Shown: piece after piece, positions 27,422 through 36,554 of the stretch
How the letters are laid out: every line of letters begins with the position of its first letter
Position numbering within the stretch: position 1 is the stretch's first letter
Assembly (NCBI RefSeq): GCF_014252115.1
Contig: NZ_CP059211.1
Span: forward strand, 62,001-126,000
Length of the DNA: 64,000 nucleotides
Direction: 5' to 3'
DNA from: Blattabacterium cuenoti
Lineage (GTDB): Bacteria; Bacteroidota; Bacteroidia; Flavobacteriales; Blattabacteriaceae
Notes under the pieces: model-generated
What the model saw: only the letters and a program-made list of their open reading frames with translations
Told to the model about the DNA's origin: nothing
The model's database searches: none
Made by a program: the position numbers and the translations under genes

Positions 27422-27964
27422 ATGTTTTCAAGAAAAAAAATTATTCAACATTATGCTAAAGTTTTTTTTGAGTATTCTATCGAAAATAGAAAAAATAGTG
27501 AAATATTATATTATAAAATTAAAAAAATATCTTTCTTTTTGAAAAAAAATATAGAACTACGTAATGTTATTGAGACTTCTTTGTTAGATTCTGAAAAAAA
27601 AATAAAGATATATAAAAGTATATTTTATAATTTTGATATTTTATTTTTTCAATTTTTTAAATTATTAATAATAAAAAAGAGAGAACATCTTTTAAAAGAA
27701 ATTCTTTTAGAATACCAAAAAATATACGAAAAAAATCAAAAAAAATTGATAACAATAATTATTATTTCTGCTTTTCCTTTAAAAAAGGAGATACAAGAAA
27801 TAATTGTCAATAAAATAATGCATAATAAAAAAAAAATTCATATTATTAATAAAATAGATAAATCTATCATTGGAGGTTTTTTATTTCGTGTAGGGTATAA
27901 AGAATGGGATTTTAGTGTTAAAAAACAGTTATCAAGTATTAAAAAAAAATTTCAAAATTTTTAA
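27422..27964 (+). CDS. atpH: F-type ATP synthase subunit delta
   Basis: This 180-residue subunit joins the peripheral stalk to F1. Sequence conservation is low, as usual for delta, but the N-terminal IIQHYAKVFFEYSIENRK and the C-terminal IIGGFLFRVGYKEWDFSVKK (the family IGGxxxRVGD-like motif) identify it. The position between atpF and atpA supports the call. Confidence 0.9.
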   Translation: MFSRKKIIQHYAKVFFEYSIENRKNSEILYYKIKKISFFLKKNIELRNVIETSLLDSEKKIKIYKSIFYNFDILFFQFFKLLIIKKREHLLKEILLEYQKIYEKNQKKLITIIIISAFPLKKEIQEIIVNKIMHNKKKIHIINKIDKSIIGGFLFRVGYKEWDFSVKKQLSSIKKKFQNF

Positions 27965-27997
27965 AAAGAAAAGTTTTTATTTTCATATTTATTACAT

Positions 27998-29578
27998 ATG
28001 TCAGATATAAAATATTCTGAAATATCATCAATTCTTAAGAAAGAATTATCTGATTTTCAATTCGAATCAAAATTATCCGAATTTGGAATAATTGTTCAAA
28101 TTGGAGATGGAGTCGTAAGGTCTTTTGGTTTAAATTCTGCTTTTTATGGAGAATTAGTAGAGTTTCCTGATGAAACAAAAGGTATGGTTTTGAACTTGGA
28201 AGAAGATCATGTAAGCATTGTTTTACTGAGTTTATCAAAAAACCTTAAAGAAGGAGACATCGTAAAAAGAACTGGAAAAATTTTTTCTATTAATGTAGGA
28301 GAAAACATGCTTGGTCGTATTGTTGATACATTAGGAAATCCTATAGATGGAAAAGGACCCATAAAAGGAAAATTATTTGAAATGCCTTTGGAAAGAAAGG
28401 CTCCAGGTGTCATTTATAGAGAGCCTGTTAAAGAACCTCTTCAAACTGGAATAAAATTTATAGACTCTATGATTCCTATAGGAAGAGGACAAAGAGAACT
28501 AATTATAGGAGATAGACAGACTGGAAAAACAACTATAGCTATTGATACAATTATCAATCAGAAAAGATTTTTTGAAAAAAACGAACCGGTTTATTGCATT
28601 TATGTAGCCATTAGTCAAAAAGGTTCTACGATAGCTAGAATTTCAAAAATTTTAGAAGAAAAAGGGGCCATGTCTTATACAATCATAGTTTCCGCAACAT
28701 CTTCTGATCCGGTATCTATGCAAATTTTTGCTCCTTTTTCTGGAACTGCTATAGGAGAATACTTTCGGGATACAGGTCGTCCTTCTTTAGTTGTATATGA
28801 CGATCTTTCAAAACAAGCGGTCTCTTATAGGGAAATATCATTACTATTGAGACGTCCTCCTGGGAGAGAAGCTTATCCAGGAGATGTTTTTTATTTACAC
28901 TCTCGTCTTTTAGAAAGATCAGCTAAAATTATAAAAGATCAAGAAATGGCAAAAAATATGAATGATATTCCATTATCTATTAAAAATCAAATAAAAGGTG
29001 GTGGATCTTTAACCGCATTGCCTATTATTGAAACTCAGTCTGGAGATATATCTTCTTATATTCCCACTAACGTTATTTCTATTACAGATGGACAAATTTT
29101 TTTAGAAAAAGACTTATTCCATTCTGGGATTCGTCCTGCAATTAATGAAAGTATATCTGTTTCTCGTGTAGGAGGATCTGCGCAAATTCAATCTATGAGG
29201 AAAATATCTGGAACCTTGAAATTAGATCAAGCTCAATTTAAAGAATTAGAATCTTTTTCAAAATTTGGTTCCGAGTTAGATTCATCTACTATGGATATTC
29301 TAAGAAAAGGAAAAATTAATACAGAAATATTAAAACAAAATCCTCATGATCCCTATGACATAGCAGATCAAATAGCTATTATTTATGTTGGTACTAAAAA
29401 TTTACTTAAAAAAATTTCTATTGATAAAGTTTCCAATTTTGAAAAAGAATATATTTTTTATTTGAAAGAAAAACATGAAAATGTTTTAATTTCTTTGAGA
29501 AATGGAATTTTTGATGAAAAAATATCTGAAATTTTAGAAACAGTAGCTTTAGAACTAAGTGATAAATATATTACATAA
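27998..29578 (+). CDS. atpA: F-type ATP synthase subunit alpha
   Basis: This is the regulatory nucleotide-binding subunit of F1. The Walker A motif GDRQTGKT is at 171-178 and the Walker B-like [12 protein letters not shown] follows. The signature [17 protein letters not shown] is in the C-terminal half. The 526 residues are normal. The operon continues with gamma; beta and epsilon are not here. Confidence 0.96.
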   Translation: MSDIKYSEISSILKKELSDFQFESKLSEFGIIVQIGDGVVRSFGLNSAFYGELVEFPDETKGMVLNLEEDHVSIVLLSLSKNLKEGDIVKRTGKIFSINVGENMLGRIVDTLGNPIDGKGPIKGKLFEMPLERKAPGVIYREPVKEPLQTGIKFIDSMIPIGRGQRELIIGDRQTGKTTIAIDTIINQKRFFEKNEPVYCIYVAISQKGSTIARISKILEEKGAMSYTIIVSATSSDPVSMQIFAPFSGTAIGEYFRDTGRPSLVVYDDLSKQAVSYREISLLLRRPPGREAYPGDVFYLHSRLLERSAKIIKDQEMAKNMNDIPLSIKNQIKGGGSLTALPIIETQSGDISSYIPTNVISITDGQIFLEKDLFHSGIRPAINESISVSRVGGSAQIQSMRKISGTLKLDQAQFKELESFSKFGSELDSSTMDILRKGKINTEILKQNPHDPYDIADQIAIIYVGTKNLLKKISIDKVSNFEKEYIFYLKEKHENVLISLRNGIFDEKISEILETVALELSDKYIT

Positions 29579-29587
29579 ATTTTATTT

Positions 29588-30457
29588 ATGTCTAATCCAA
29601 AAGAAATCAAAAGAAGAATATTATCTATAGAATCAGTTATAAAAACTACAGAGGCTATGAAAATGATCTCTATAGTGAAGCTGAGAAAAACAAAAAATTT
29701 ACTTATACGAATAAAAAATTATTTGTGTTATATGGAGTCAATTTTTTTTGATCTTTTTTTAAAAAAAAACGAAAAAGAAATAGAAGAAAATAAATTTTTT
29801 TTAGAAAAAGGAAAAATGAAATTATTTATTATATTCACTTCTGATCGTGGTTTATGTGGTTCTTTTAATTCTTTAATTTTTGAAAAAATTAATTATATTT
29901 TTCATAAAAAAAAACATGAAAAATATATATTTTTTTCTGTTGGAAAAAAAGGTTTTGATTTTTTATGTAAAAAGAAAAAATATGATATATACCATAAAAA
30001 TTGGATTGGAAATAGTTCCTCAAACTTGCAAATACAATCTTTTGTATCAGAATTGATTTTTGATTTTTTAAAAGAAAAGTTTTCTTCAATTTATTTAATA
30101 TACAATCATTTGAAAAAATCTTTATCTCAAGAAATAGTTATAGAAAAATTTCTCCCAATCGATTCTACGAATTTAAATTTTCAAAAAAAAATACCAGAAA
30201 TTTCCTATATTTTAGAGCCTTCTCGAAAGAGAATATTAAATTTTTTGATTCCAAAATTTTTAAATGCAAAACTATTAAAAATTTTTTGGGAATCTATCAC
30301 AGCAGAACATACAGCTCGTATGATATCTATGCATAAAGCTACAGAAAATGCACATGACATTCAACGTAATCTTATATTAAATTATAATAAAGAAAGACAA
30401 ACTACGATTACTAAAGAAATACTTGAAATTATCAGTGGATTAGAATCTTTGAAATAA
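29588..30457 (+). CDS. atpG: F-type ATP synthase subunit gamma
   Basis: Gamma is the central rotor shaft. The N-terminal helix has KEIKRRILSIESVIKTTEAM and KMISIVKLRK; the middle has FTSDRGLCGSFNS; the C-terminal helix has ITAEHTARMISMHKATENA. The 289 residues are normal. It is the last atp gene here: atpD and atpC do not follow, and trpS starts 26 bases later. Confidence 0.95.
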   Translation: MSNPKEIKRRILSIESVIKTTEAMKMISIVKLRKTKNLLIRIKNYLCYMESIFFDLFLKKNEKEIEENKFFLEKGKMKLFIIFTSDRGLCGSFNSLIFEKINYIFHKKKHEKYIFFSVGKKGFDFLCKKKKYDIYHKNWIGNSSSNLQIQSFVSELIFDFLKEKFSSIYLIYNHLKKSLSQEIVIEKFLPIDSTNLNFQKKIPEISYILEPSRKRILNFLIPKFLNAKLLKIFWESITAEHTARMISMHKATENAHDIQRNLILNYNKERQTTITKEILEIISGLESLK

Positions 30458-30483
30458 AAATTTTAGTAAATCATTTCGAAATT

Positions 30484-31467
30484 ATGGAAAAAATATTAAC
30501 AGGAATTAGAAGCACAGGGTCTCCTCACTTAGGGAATATTTTGGGTGTTATCATTCCGTCTATATTCATGGCCAATAAAAATATGAAACATTATTCATTT
30601 ATATTTATAGCGGATTTACATTCTATGGTTCAAATAGAAAATATAGAAACAATAAGAAATAACACTTATCAAATTGCAGCTGCATGGCTAGCATTTGGTT
30701 TAAATGTAGATAATTGTTTACTTTACAGACAATCTGATGTTTCATTGGTTACTGAACTGGCTTGGTATTTTAATTGTTTTTATCCATACAAAAGACTTAC
30801 GTTAGCCCATGCTTTTAAAGAAAAAGAAGTAGATAAAACAAAAATAAGTGTAGGTTTATTTACTTATCCTATTTTAATGGCTGCTGATATTTTACTTTAC
30901 AATGCAAAAATTGTTCCAGTTGGAAAAGATCAATTACAACATATAGAAATAGCTCGTCGTATAGCCAATTATTTCAATAAAAAAGTAGGTGAAAAATTAT
31001 TTGTATTACCTAATGCTCTTTTACAAAAAAATATGTTCGTTATAGGAACAGACGGTAAAAAAATGAGTAAATCTAAAAAAAATTGTATTAATATTTTTTC
31101 CTCAAATGAAGTTTTAAAGAAACAAATTATGGGAATTCGTACAGATAGTAAATCTGTAAAAGAAAAAAAAAATCCTGAAACTGATTATATTATATCTTTA
31201 TATAGTTTGATAGCTTCTCTAGATCAAACAGAGATCATGAAAAAAAAATATATTAGAGGAGGATATGGATATTATGATGCAAAAATTGAATTATACGAGC
31301 ATATTATTCATAAATTTTCATCAGAAAGAGAAAAGTTTTTTTCTTTTATGAAAAATAAATCTTTATTAGATAAGATTCTATCTGTAGGAGCTAAAAAAGC
31401 AAGAAATATAGCTCATGAAAGATTAAATTGTATTAGAAAACACTTGAAATTCAATTACATAACTTGA
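30484..31467 (+). CDS. trpS: Tryptophanyl-tRNA synthetase
   Basis: This class I synthetase activates tryptophan. The HIGH-type motif is SPHLGN near residue 13 and the KMSKS loop is GTDGKKMSKSKKN. FIADLHSMVQ and VPVGKDQLQHIEIARRIA are family landmarks. The 327 residues are normal. It follows atpG on the same strand and may be read through from the atp operon. Confidence 0.95.
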   Translation: MEKILTGIRSTGSPHLGNILGVIIPSIFMANKNMKHYSFIFIADLHSMVQIENIETIRNNTYQIAAAWLAFGLNVDNCLLYRQSDVSLVTELAWYFNCFYPYKRLTLAHAFKEKEVDKTKISVGLFTYPILMAADILLYNAKIVPVGKDQLQHIEIARRIANYFNKKVGEKLFVLPNALLQKNMFVIGTDGKKMSKSKKNCINIFSSNEVLKKQIMGIRTDSKSVKEKKNPETDYIISLYSLIASLDQTEIMKKKYIRGGYGYYDAKIELYEHIIHKFSSEREKFFSFMKNKSLLDKILSVGAKKARNIAHERLNCIRKHLKFNYIT

Positions 31468-31475
31468 TTCATTCA

Positions 31476-31490
31476 ATGTCATTATGACAT
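31476..31490. other. Palindrome after trpS, possible hairpin
   Basis: ATGTCA-TTA-TGACAT is a perfect inverted repeat 8 bases after the trpS stop. A second small one, GCAAA-TAT-TTTGC type, is at 31505-31517. No U-tract follows the first, so it is a weak terminator candidate. The 92-base gap separates trpS from grpE. Confidence 0.35.
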
Positions 31491-31559
31491 GATTATAATA
31501 TTTGGCAAATATTTTGCTTAATAATTCATACGAATTGGATTGGAAATATTTTTTATATT

Positions 31560-32108
31560 ATGGACATTACTGAAAAAAATACTGAAAAAAAATCGAAAAA
31601 TGATATATCAGATAAAAAACCTTCCTCTTCTCAAGAAGAAAAACATGATCCATTTCAAAAAGAAATTGATTCTTTTAAAGAAGAATTAGAAAAAGAAAAG
31701 GATAAATTTTTACGTCTTTTTGCAGAATTTGAAAATTATAAAAAACGTATTCAAAAAGAAAGATTTGATATTTTTAGAAATGTTCATGAACAAATACTTA
31801 TAGATTTGATTCCAGTATTAGATGATTTTGAACGAGGAATTAAAGAATTGAAAAAAACTCAAGATGAACATCTTGTAAAAGGAGTTTTTTTGATACAAGA
31901 AAAACTTACTAAAGTTTTAAAAGAAAAAGGATTAAAAAAAATCAAAATAAAAAAAGGAGATGATTTTAACACAGATTTTCATGAAGCTATAACACAAATT
32001 CCAGCTATTACAGAAAATCTAAAAGGAAAAATTATAGAAATCATAGAAGCTGGATACCTTTTAAAGGAAAAAGTTATACGACATGCTAAAGTCATTACCG
32101 GAAAATAA
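31560..32108 (+). CDS. grpE: Nucleotide exchange factor GrpE
   Basis: GrpE releases ADP from DnaK. A charged coiled coil (about 30-75) leads into RLFAEFENYKKRIQKERFD and DLIPVLDDFERGIK. The C-terminal beta domain ends with EAGYLLKEKVIRHAKVITG. The 182 residues are normal. It is paired with dnaJ 18 bases downstream; dnaK is not in the window. Confidence 0.95.
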   Translation: MDITEKNTEKKSKNDISDKKPSSSQEEKHDPFQKEIDSFKEELEKEKDKFLRLFAEFENYKKRIQKERFDIFRNVHEQILIDLIPVLDDFERGIKELKKTQDEHLVKGVFLIQEKLTKVLKEKGLKKIKIKKGDDFNTDFHEAITQIPAITENLKGKIIEIIEAGYLLKEKVIRHAKVITGK

Positions 32109-32126
32109 TTAATAATTTTTATTTTC

Positions 32127-33245
32127 ATGATGAAAAAAGATTATTACGAAGTATTAGGAGTTTCTAGAAATGCTTCTCCAGAAGAAATTAAAAAAGCTTA
32201 TCGAAAATTAGCAATAAAATATCATCCAGATAAAAATTTAGATAATAAAAAAAAAGCAGAAGAAAAATTTAAAGAAGCGGCTGAAGCTTATGAAATTTTA
32301 AGTAACCCAGAAAAAAAACAACGTTATGATAAATTTGGACATTCTGGGGTAAAAGGAAGTAGTTCTAGTTCAGGAATGAACATGGAAGATATTTTTGCAA
32401 ATTTTGGAGATATTTTTTCCGATGCATTCGGAGAAGGTTTTTCTGGATTTGGTTTTGGAAGATCAACCAGACATAAAACTATTAAAGGAAGTGATTTAAG
32501 AATCAGAGTTAAACTTTCATTAGAAGAAATAGCTAATGGAGTAGAAAAGAAAGTTAAGGTTAAAAGACTTAAAGTAGCTAAAGGAATAAAATTTAAAAGC
32601 TGTACATCTTGTAATGGTACAGGTCAAATAACACGAGTTACTAATACTATTCTAGGAAGAATGCAAACCACTTCTCAATGTAATATATGTTATGGAACGG
32701 GTAAAATTATTGAAAACATCCCTTATGGGGCTAATAAACATGGATTAATCAAAGAAGAAGAATTAGTAAATATTAAAATTCCAGCAGGTCTTACAGAAGG
32801 AGTTCAATTAAAAATTTCTGAAAAAGGAAACGAAGCTCCATTTGACGGAATTTCTGGAGATTTAATTGTGTTAATTGAGGAAATACCTCATTCCAAATTA
32901 AAAAGGGAAGGAAATAACCTTCACTATGATTTATACATATCATTTCCAGATGCAATATTGGGTGCTTTAAAAGAAGTTCCTACTATCAGTGGAAAAGCAA
33001 GAATAAAAATAGATCCAGGTACACAATCAGGAAAAACTCTTAGATTAAAAAATAAAGGATTACCAAATCTTGAAGGATATGGATATGGTAGTCTTCTAAT
33101 TCATATTAATGTTTGGACTCCAAAAAAAATTAATGAAGAACAAAGAAAATTTTTTGAAAAAATGAGAAAAAATGAAAATTTTCTTCCTCACCCTGGTAAT
33201 TCCGAAAAATCATTTTTTGATCGTGTAAGAGAGATGTTTTCTTAA
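32127..33245 (+). CDS. dnaJ: Chaperone DnaJ with a half zinc-finger region
   Basis: DnaJ delivers substrates to DnaK and stimulates its ATPase. The J-domain has HPD at 33-35, followed by a Gly/Phe-rich linker. Only two of the usual four CxxCxGxG motifs are present: CTSCNGTG from Cys159 and CNICYGTG from Cys185. These match motifs 2 and 3, the pair that forms zinc site II, while motifs 1 and 4 (zinc site I) are missing. As I recall, free-living flavobacteria share this. The C-terminal domains are intact. The protein has 372 residues; a second ATG directly follows the first. Confidence 0.94.
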   Translation: MMKKDYYEVLGVSRNASPEEIKKAYRKLAIKYHPDKNLDNKKKAEEKFKEAAEAYEILSNPEKKQRYDKFGHSGVKGSSSSSGMNMEDIFANFGDIFSDAFGEGFSGFGFGRSTRHKTIKGSDLRIRVKLSLEEIANGVEKKVKVKRLKVAKGIKFKSCTSCNGTGQITRVTNTILGRMQTTSQCNICYGTGKIIENIPYGANKHGLIKEEELVNIKIPAGLTEGVQLKISEKGNEAPFDGISGDLIVLIEEIPHSKLKREGNNLHYDLYISFPDAILGALKEVPTISGKARIKIDPGTQSGKTLRLKNKGLPNLEGYGYGSLLIHINVWTPKKINEEQRKFFEKMRKNENFLPHPGNSEKSFFDRVREMFS

Positions 33246-33379
33246 AAAACATTGTGTTAGAAACTTAACAAGTTATTTATTCAATTTTTTTATTCAAAAT
33301 ACTTCATTGATTAAAATTTATTCATTATTTCAATCTGTTTCCACTGATCATTATAATTATTATATATAAATAGAATATT

Positions 33380-34600
33380 ATGAAAAAAGTAGTAGTCGGA
33401 CTTTCAGGAGGAGTAGATTCAAGTGTCGCTGCATTGATTCTTAAAAAAAAGGGTTATGAAGTTATTGGTTTATTTATGCATAATTGGGAAGAAGAAGAAA
33501 ATTCTGACAATAAATGTTTTTGGAAAGAAGACAGTATTGATGCTATGTTAGTTTCCAAGCAATTAAATATTCCTTTTCAAGTAATCGAAATGAAAAATGA
33601 ATACAAAAAACATGTTATAAACTATATGTTTAATGAGTATAAATCAGGAAAAACACCTAATCCAGATATTTTATGTAATAGAGAAATAAAATTTAACATT
33701 TTCTTGAAAAAATCTCTTAATTTAGGAGCAGATTTTATTGCTACAGGACATTATGTAAATAAAAAAAAAATTGTAAAAAATAAAAAAATAATTTATCGTC
33801 TTTTAATTGGAAAAGATCTTAATAAAGATCAATCATATTTCTTGTGTCAATTAACACAATTTCAATTGAAAAAAACTTTATTTCCATTAGGATCTCTAAC
33901 TAAAGATCAAGTAAGAAAAATAGCGGAAATACATAAATTATGTAATGCTCGTAAAAAAGAATCTCAAGGTTTATGTTTTATTGGAAAAATAAATTTTCCC
34001 AAATTTATTAAAAAAAGAATTCCTCCAAAAAAAGGAGACATAGTCTATATTCATTCTAATGCTTCAGTTTATCAAGAACCAGAAAAAAAATTCTTCTTTT
34101 CTAAAGAAGAAGAATTATTTTTTGTATCAAAAAAAAAAAAATATAAAAAATCAGATGGGAAAATAATTGGATACCATGAAGGAGCTTTTTATTTTACTAA
34201 GGGACAACGTAAAGGAATAGCATTAGGAGGTTTGAAAGAGGCTCTTTTTGTTATAGATACTGATGTAAAAGAAAATATTATTTATACAGGTATGGGAAAA
34301 CAACATCCAGGATTATATAGAAAATCTTTGTTCATACATGAAAAACATATTCATTGGGTAAGGGAAGATCTTACTCTTTTTGAAGGAGAGAAAATGGATG
34401 TATTATGCAGAATACGTTATAGACAACCATTACAGAAATCAAAATTATATAAATTTAAGAAAGGAATGTTTATTGAATTTGAAAATATGCAATGTGCTAT
34501 AACGGAAGGACAATTTGCCGTTTGGTACATTGGAACAGAACTAATAGGATCAGGAGTAATTTCTATTATTCTGTATTTTATATTTTTTTTGAAAATTTAA
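33380..34600 (+). CDS. mnmA: tRNA-specific 2-thiouridylase MnmA
   Basis: MnmA adds sulphur to U34 of Lys, Glu and Gln tRNAs. The PP-loop GLSGGVDSSVAAL is at the start. Catalytic cysteines are Cys99 (NPDILCNREIKF) and Cys199 (SQGLCFIGK). The 406 residues run slightly beyond the usual end with a hydrophobic tail (IISIILYFIFFLK type). A 13-A tract at 34129-34141 encodes Lys251-254 in frame, in a lysine-rich insert. It works with MnmG, also encoded in this window, on the same wobble uridine. Confidence 0.94.
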   Translation: MKKVVVGLSGGVDSSVAALILKKKGYEVIGLFMHNWEEEENSDNKCFWKEDSIDAMLVSKQLNIPFQVIEMKNEYKKHVINYMFNEYKSGKTPNPDILCNREIKFNIFLKKSLNLGADFIATGHYVNKKKIVKNKKIIYRLLIGKDLNKDQSYFLCQLTQFQLKKTLFPLGSLTKDQVRKIAEIHKLCNARKKESQGLCFIGKINFPKFIKKRIPPKKGDIVYIHSNASVYQEPEKKFFFSKEEELFFVSKKKKYKKSDGKIIGYHEGAFYFTKGQRKGIALGGLKEALFVIDTDVKENIIYTGMGKQHPGLYRKSLFIHEKHIHWVREDLTLFEGEKMDVLCRIRYRQPLQKSKLYKFKKGMFIEFENMQCAITEGQFAVWYIGTELIGSGVISIILYFIFFLKI

Positions 34601-34866
34601 TATTTTTTTAAATAAAAATTAAAATACATTGTTTCAATAATTTATTATTGAAAACTTTATATTATATTCATTAATAAGTAGGAAAACAATGATATTATAA
34701 AAATAAATACCTAATAAATCGCTTTTATATAATCTATTTTTTTCATATTTTTGTATATTATATAATTTACTTAGTTAGTTTCTTTTATAAAACTATTCAA
34801 GTTTGGTATTATTTTTTACCCTTACTTGATAGATTAGTAGGATTTTTTGATTTATTAAAATATTTC
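34601..34866 (+). other. 266-base non-coding gap, possible ilv leader
   Basis: This is the longest gene-free stretch in the window. It contains a perfect 9-bp inverted repeat with a 4-base loop (TTTCAATAA/TTATTGAAA at 34632-34653) soon after mnmA, which could end mnmA transcription. The remainder is AT-rich DNA with no reading frame of note and no convincing TAnnTTTG box. It precedes the ilv block and may hold its promoter or leader; I recognise no riboswitch or T-box. Confidence 0.4.
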
Positions 34867-36552
34867 ATGGAAAAAAGAATAAACAATTTTAGCAGAAAAA
34901 TTACAAAAGAACCCAATTTACCAGCAGCACATGCTATGTTGTATGCTACAGGTATGAAAGAATCAGATTTTTGTAAAGCTCAAATAGGAATAGTCAGCAA
35001 TTGGTATGAAGGAAATCCTTGCAACATGCATTTAGACCAAATGGCAAAAAAAATAAAATCATCGATCATAACTAAAAACTTGATTGGGATTCAATTTACT
35101 ACTATTGGAGTTAGTGATGGAATTACTATGGGAACACCAGGAATGAGATATTCACTTCCTTCTAGAGAAATAATAGCAGATAGTATAGAAACTGTAGTAG
35201 ATTCTCATCATTATGATGGAGTAATTGCTATACCTGGATGTGATAAGAATATACCAGGGGTAATGATAGCCTTGTTAAGGTTAAATAGACCATCTATCAT
35301 TGTATATGGTGGAAGTATTTCTTCCGGTTATTATAATGGAAAGAAATTAGATGTCATTTCTTCTTTTGAAGCTTTAGGAAAAAAAAATACCTTTCAAATA
35401 ACTGAAAATGAATACAAAAATATCGTAAAAAATTCTTGTCCAGGACCAGGAGCTTGTGGTGGAATGTATACTGCAAATACTATGGCTGCTGCATTAGAAA
35501 CCATGGGGATAATGCTTCCTTATTCTTCCTCTTCTCCTTCAACAAGTAAAAGTAAAGAAATAGAATGTGAAGAGGTTTCTACATATCTTAAAAATCTTTT
35601 AAAAAAAGGAATAAAACCAAAAGATATAGTTACAAAAACTTCTATAGAAAATGGAATTAAATTAGCTATGTGTTTGGGAGGGTCTACTAATTTAATTTTA
35701 CATTTTTTAGCAATTGCTAGATCTGCAAATATTGATTTTTCTTTGAAAGATTTTCAAAAAATTAGTAATCAAGTTCCTCTTATTGGTAATCTTAAACCCA
35801 GTGGAGTTTTTTTAATGGAAGATATACATATGTATGTAGGAGGAATGCCTGTTATTATAAAATATTTATTAAATGAAGGAATATTATCAGGGAATTGTTT
35901 AACTGTTACTGGAAAAACGTTATATGAAAACGTTAAAAACGTACCTAACATAACTTTTAATCAGAAAATTATTCATTCCTTAAATCATCCCATCAAAAAA
36001 AAGGGACATATTAGAATTTTATATGGAAATTTATCACCTGAAGGAGCTATAGCAAAAATTACTGGAAAAGAAGGAACAATTTTTCGGGGAATGGCTAATG
36101 TTTTTAATTCTGAAGAAGAAGCAAATCAATCTATTTTGAATAATAAAATTTTAGCTGGAGTTGTTATTGTTATTCGATATGTAGGACCGATTGGAGGTCC
36201 AGGAATGCCAGAGATGTTAAAACCAACATCTTACATTATGGGATCTGGACTAGGTAAAAAAGTAGCTCTTATTACAGATGGTAGATTCTCAGGAGGAACC
36301 CATGGTTTTGTTGTAGGACATATTACTCCAGAAGCTCAATCTGGAGGATTAATTGCTTTAGTAAAAAATGGTGATTTCATTAAAATAGATACAGAAAATA
36401 ATACAATTACACTTGAAGTAGATGATGAAGAAATTAAAAAAAGGAAAAAGTTGTGGACTTGCCCTTTATTAAAGGTTAAAAAAGGATATCTATATAAATA
36501 TACAAAAATGGTGTCTCCAGCTTCTGAAGGATGCATTACAGATCAATTTTAG
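34867..36552 (+). CDS. ilvD: Dihydroxy-acid dehydratase
   Basis: IlvD is an Fe-S enzyme for the third common step of valine and isoleucine synthesis. Cluster cysteines are in IPGCDKNIPG and SCPGPGACGGMYTANTMA. The later GGPGMPEMLKPTSY and DGRFSGGTHGFVVGH are strongly conserved. The 561 residues are normal. It is the first gene of ilvD-B-N-C-A. Confidence 0.96.
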   Translation: MEKRINNFSRKITKEPNLPAAHAMLYATGMKESDFCKAQIGIVSNWYEGNPCNMHLDQMAKKIKSSIITKNLIGIQFTTIGVSDGITMGTPGMRYSLPSREIIADSIETVVDSHHYDGVIAIPGCDKNIPGVMIALLRLNRPSIIVYGGSISSGYYNGKKLDVISSFEALGKKNTFQITENEYKNIVKNSCPGPGACGGMYTANTMAAALETMGIMLPYSSSSPSTSKSKEIECEEVSTYLKNLLKKGIKPKDIVTKTSIENGIKLAMCLGGSTNLILHFLAIARSANIDFSLKDFQKISNQVPLIGNLKPSGVFLMEDIHMYVGGMPVIIKYLLNEGILSGNCLTVTGKTLYENVKNVPNITFNQKIIHSLNHPIKKKGHIRILYGNLSPEGAIAKITGKEGTIFRGMANVFNSEEEANQSILNNKILAGVVIVIRYVGPIGGPGMPEMLKPTSYIMGSGLGKKVALITDGRFSGGTHGFVVGHITPEAQSGGLIALVKNGDFIKIDTENNTITLEVDDEEIKKRKKLWTCPLLKVKKGYLYKYTKMVSPASEGCITDQF

Positions 36553-36554
36553 CT

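Noticed and set aside
34689..34700. ATG-ATA-TTA-TAA (Met-Ile-Leu-stop) as an ilv leader peptide
   Set aside because: Only three codons, no attenuator hairpins around it, and such triplets are common by chance here.
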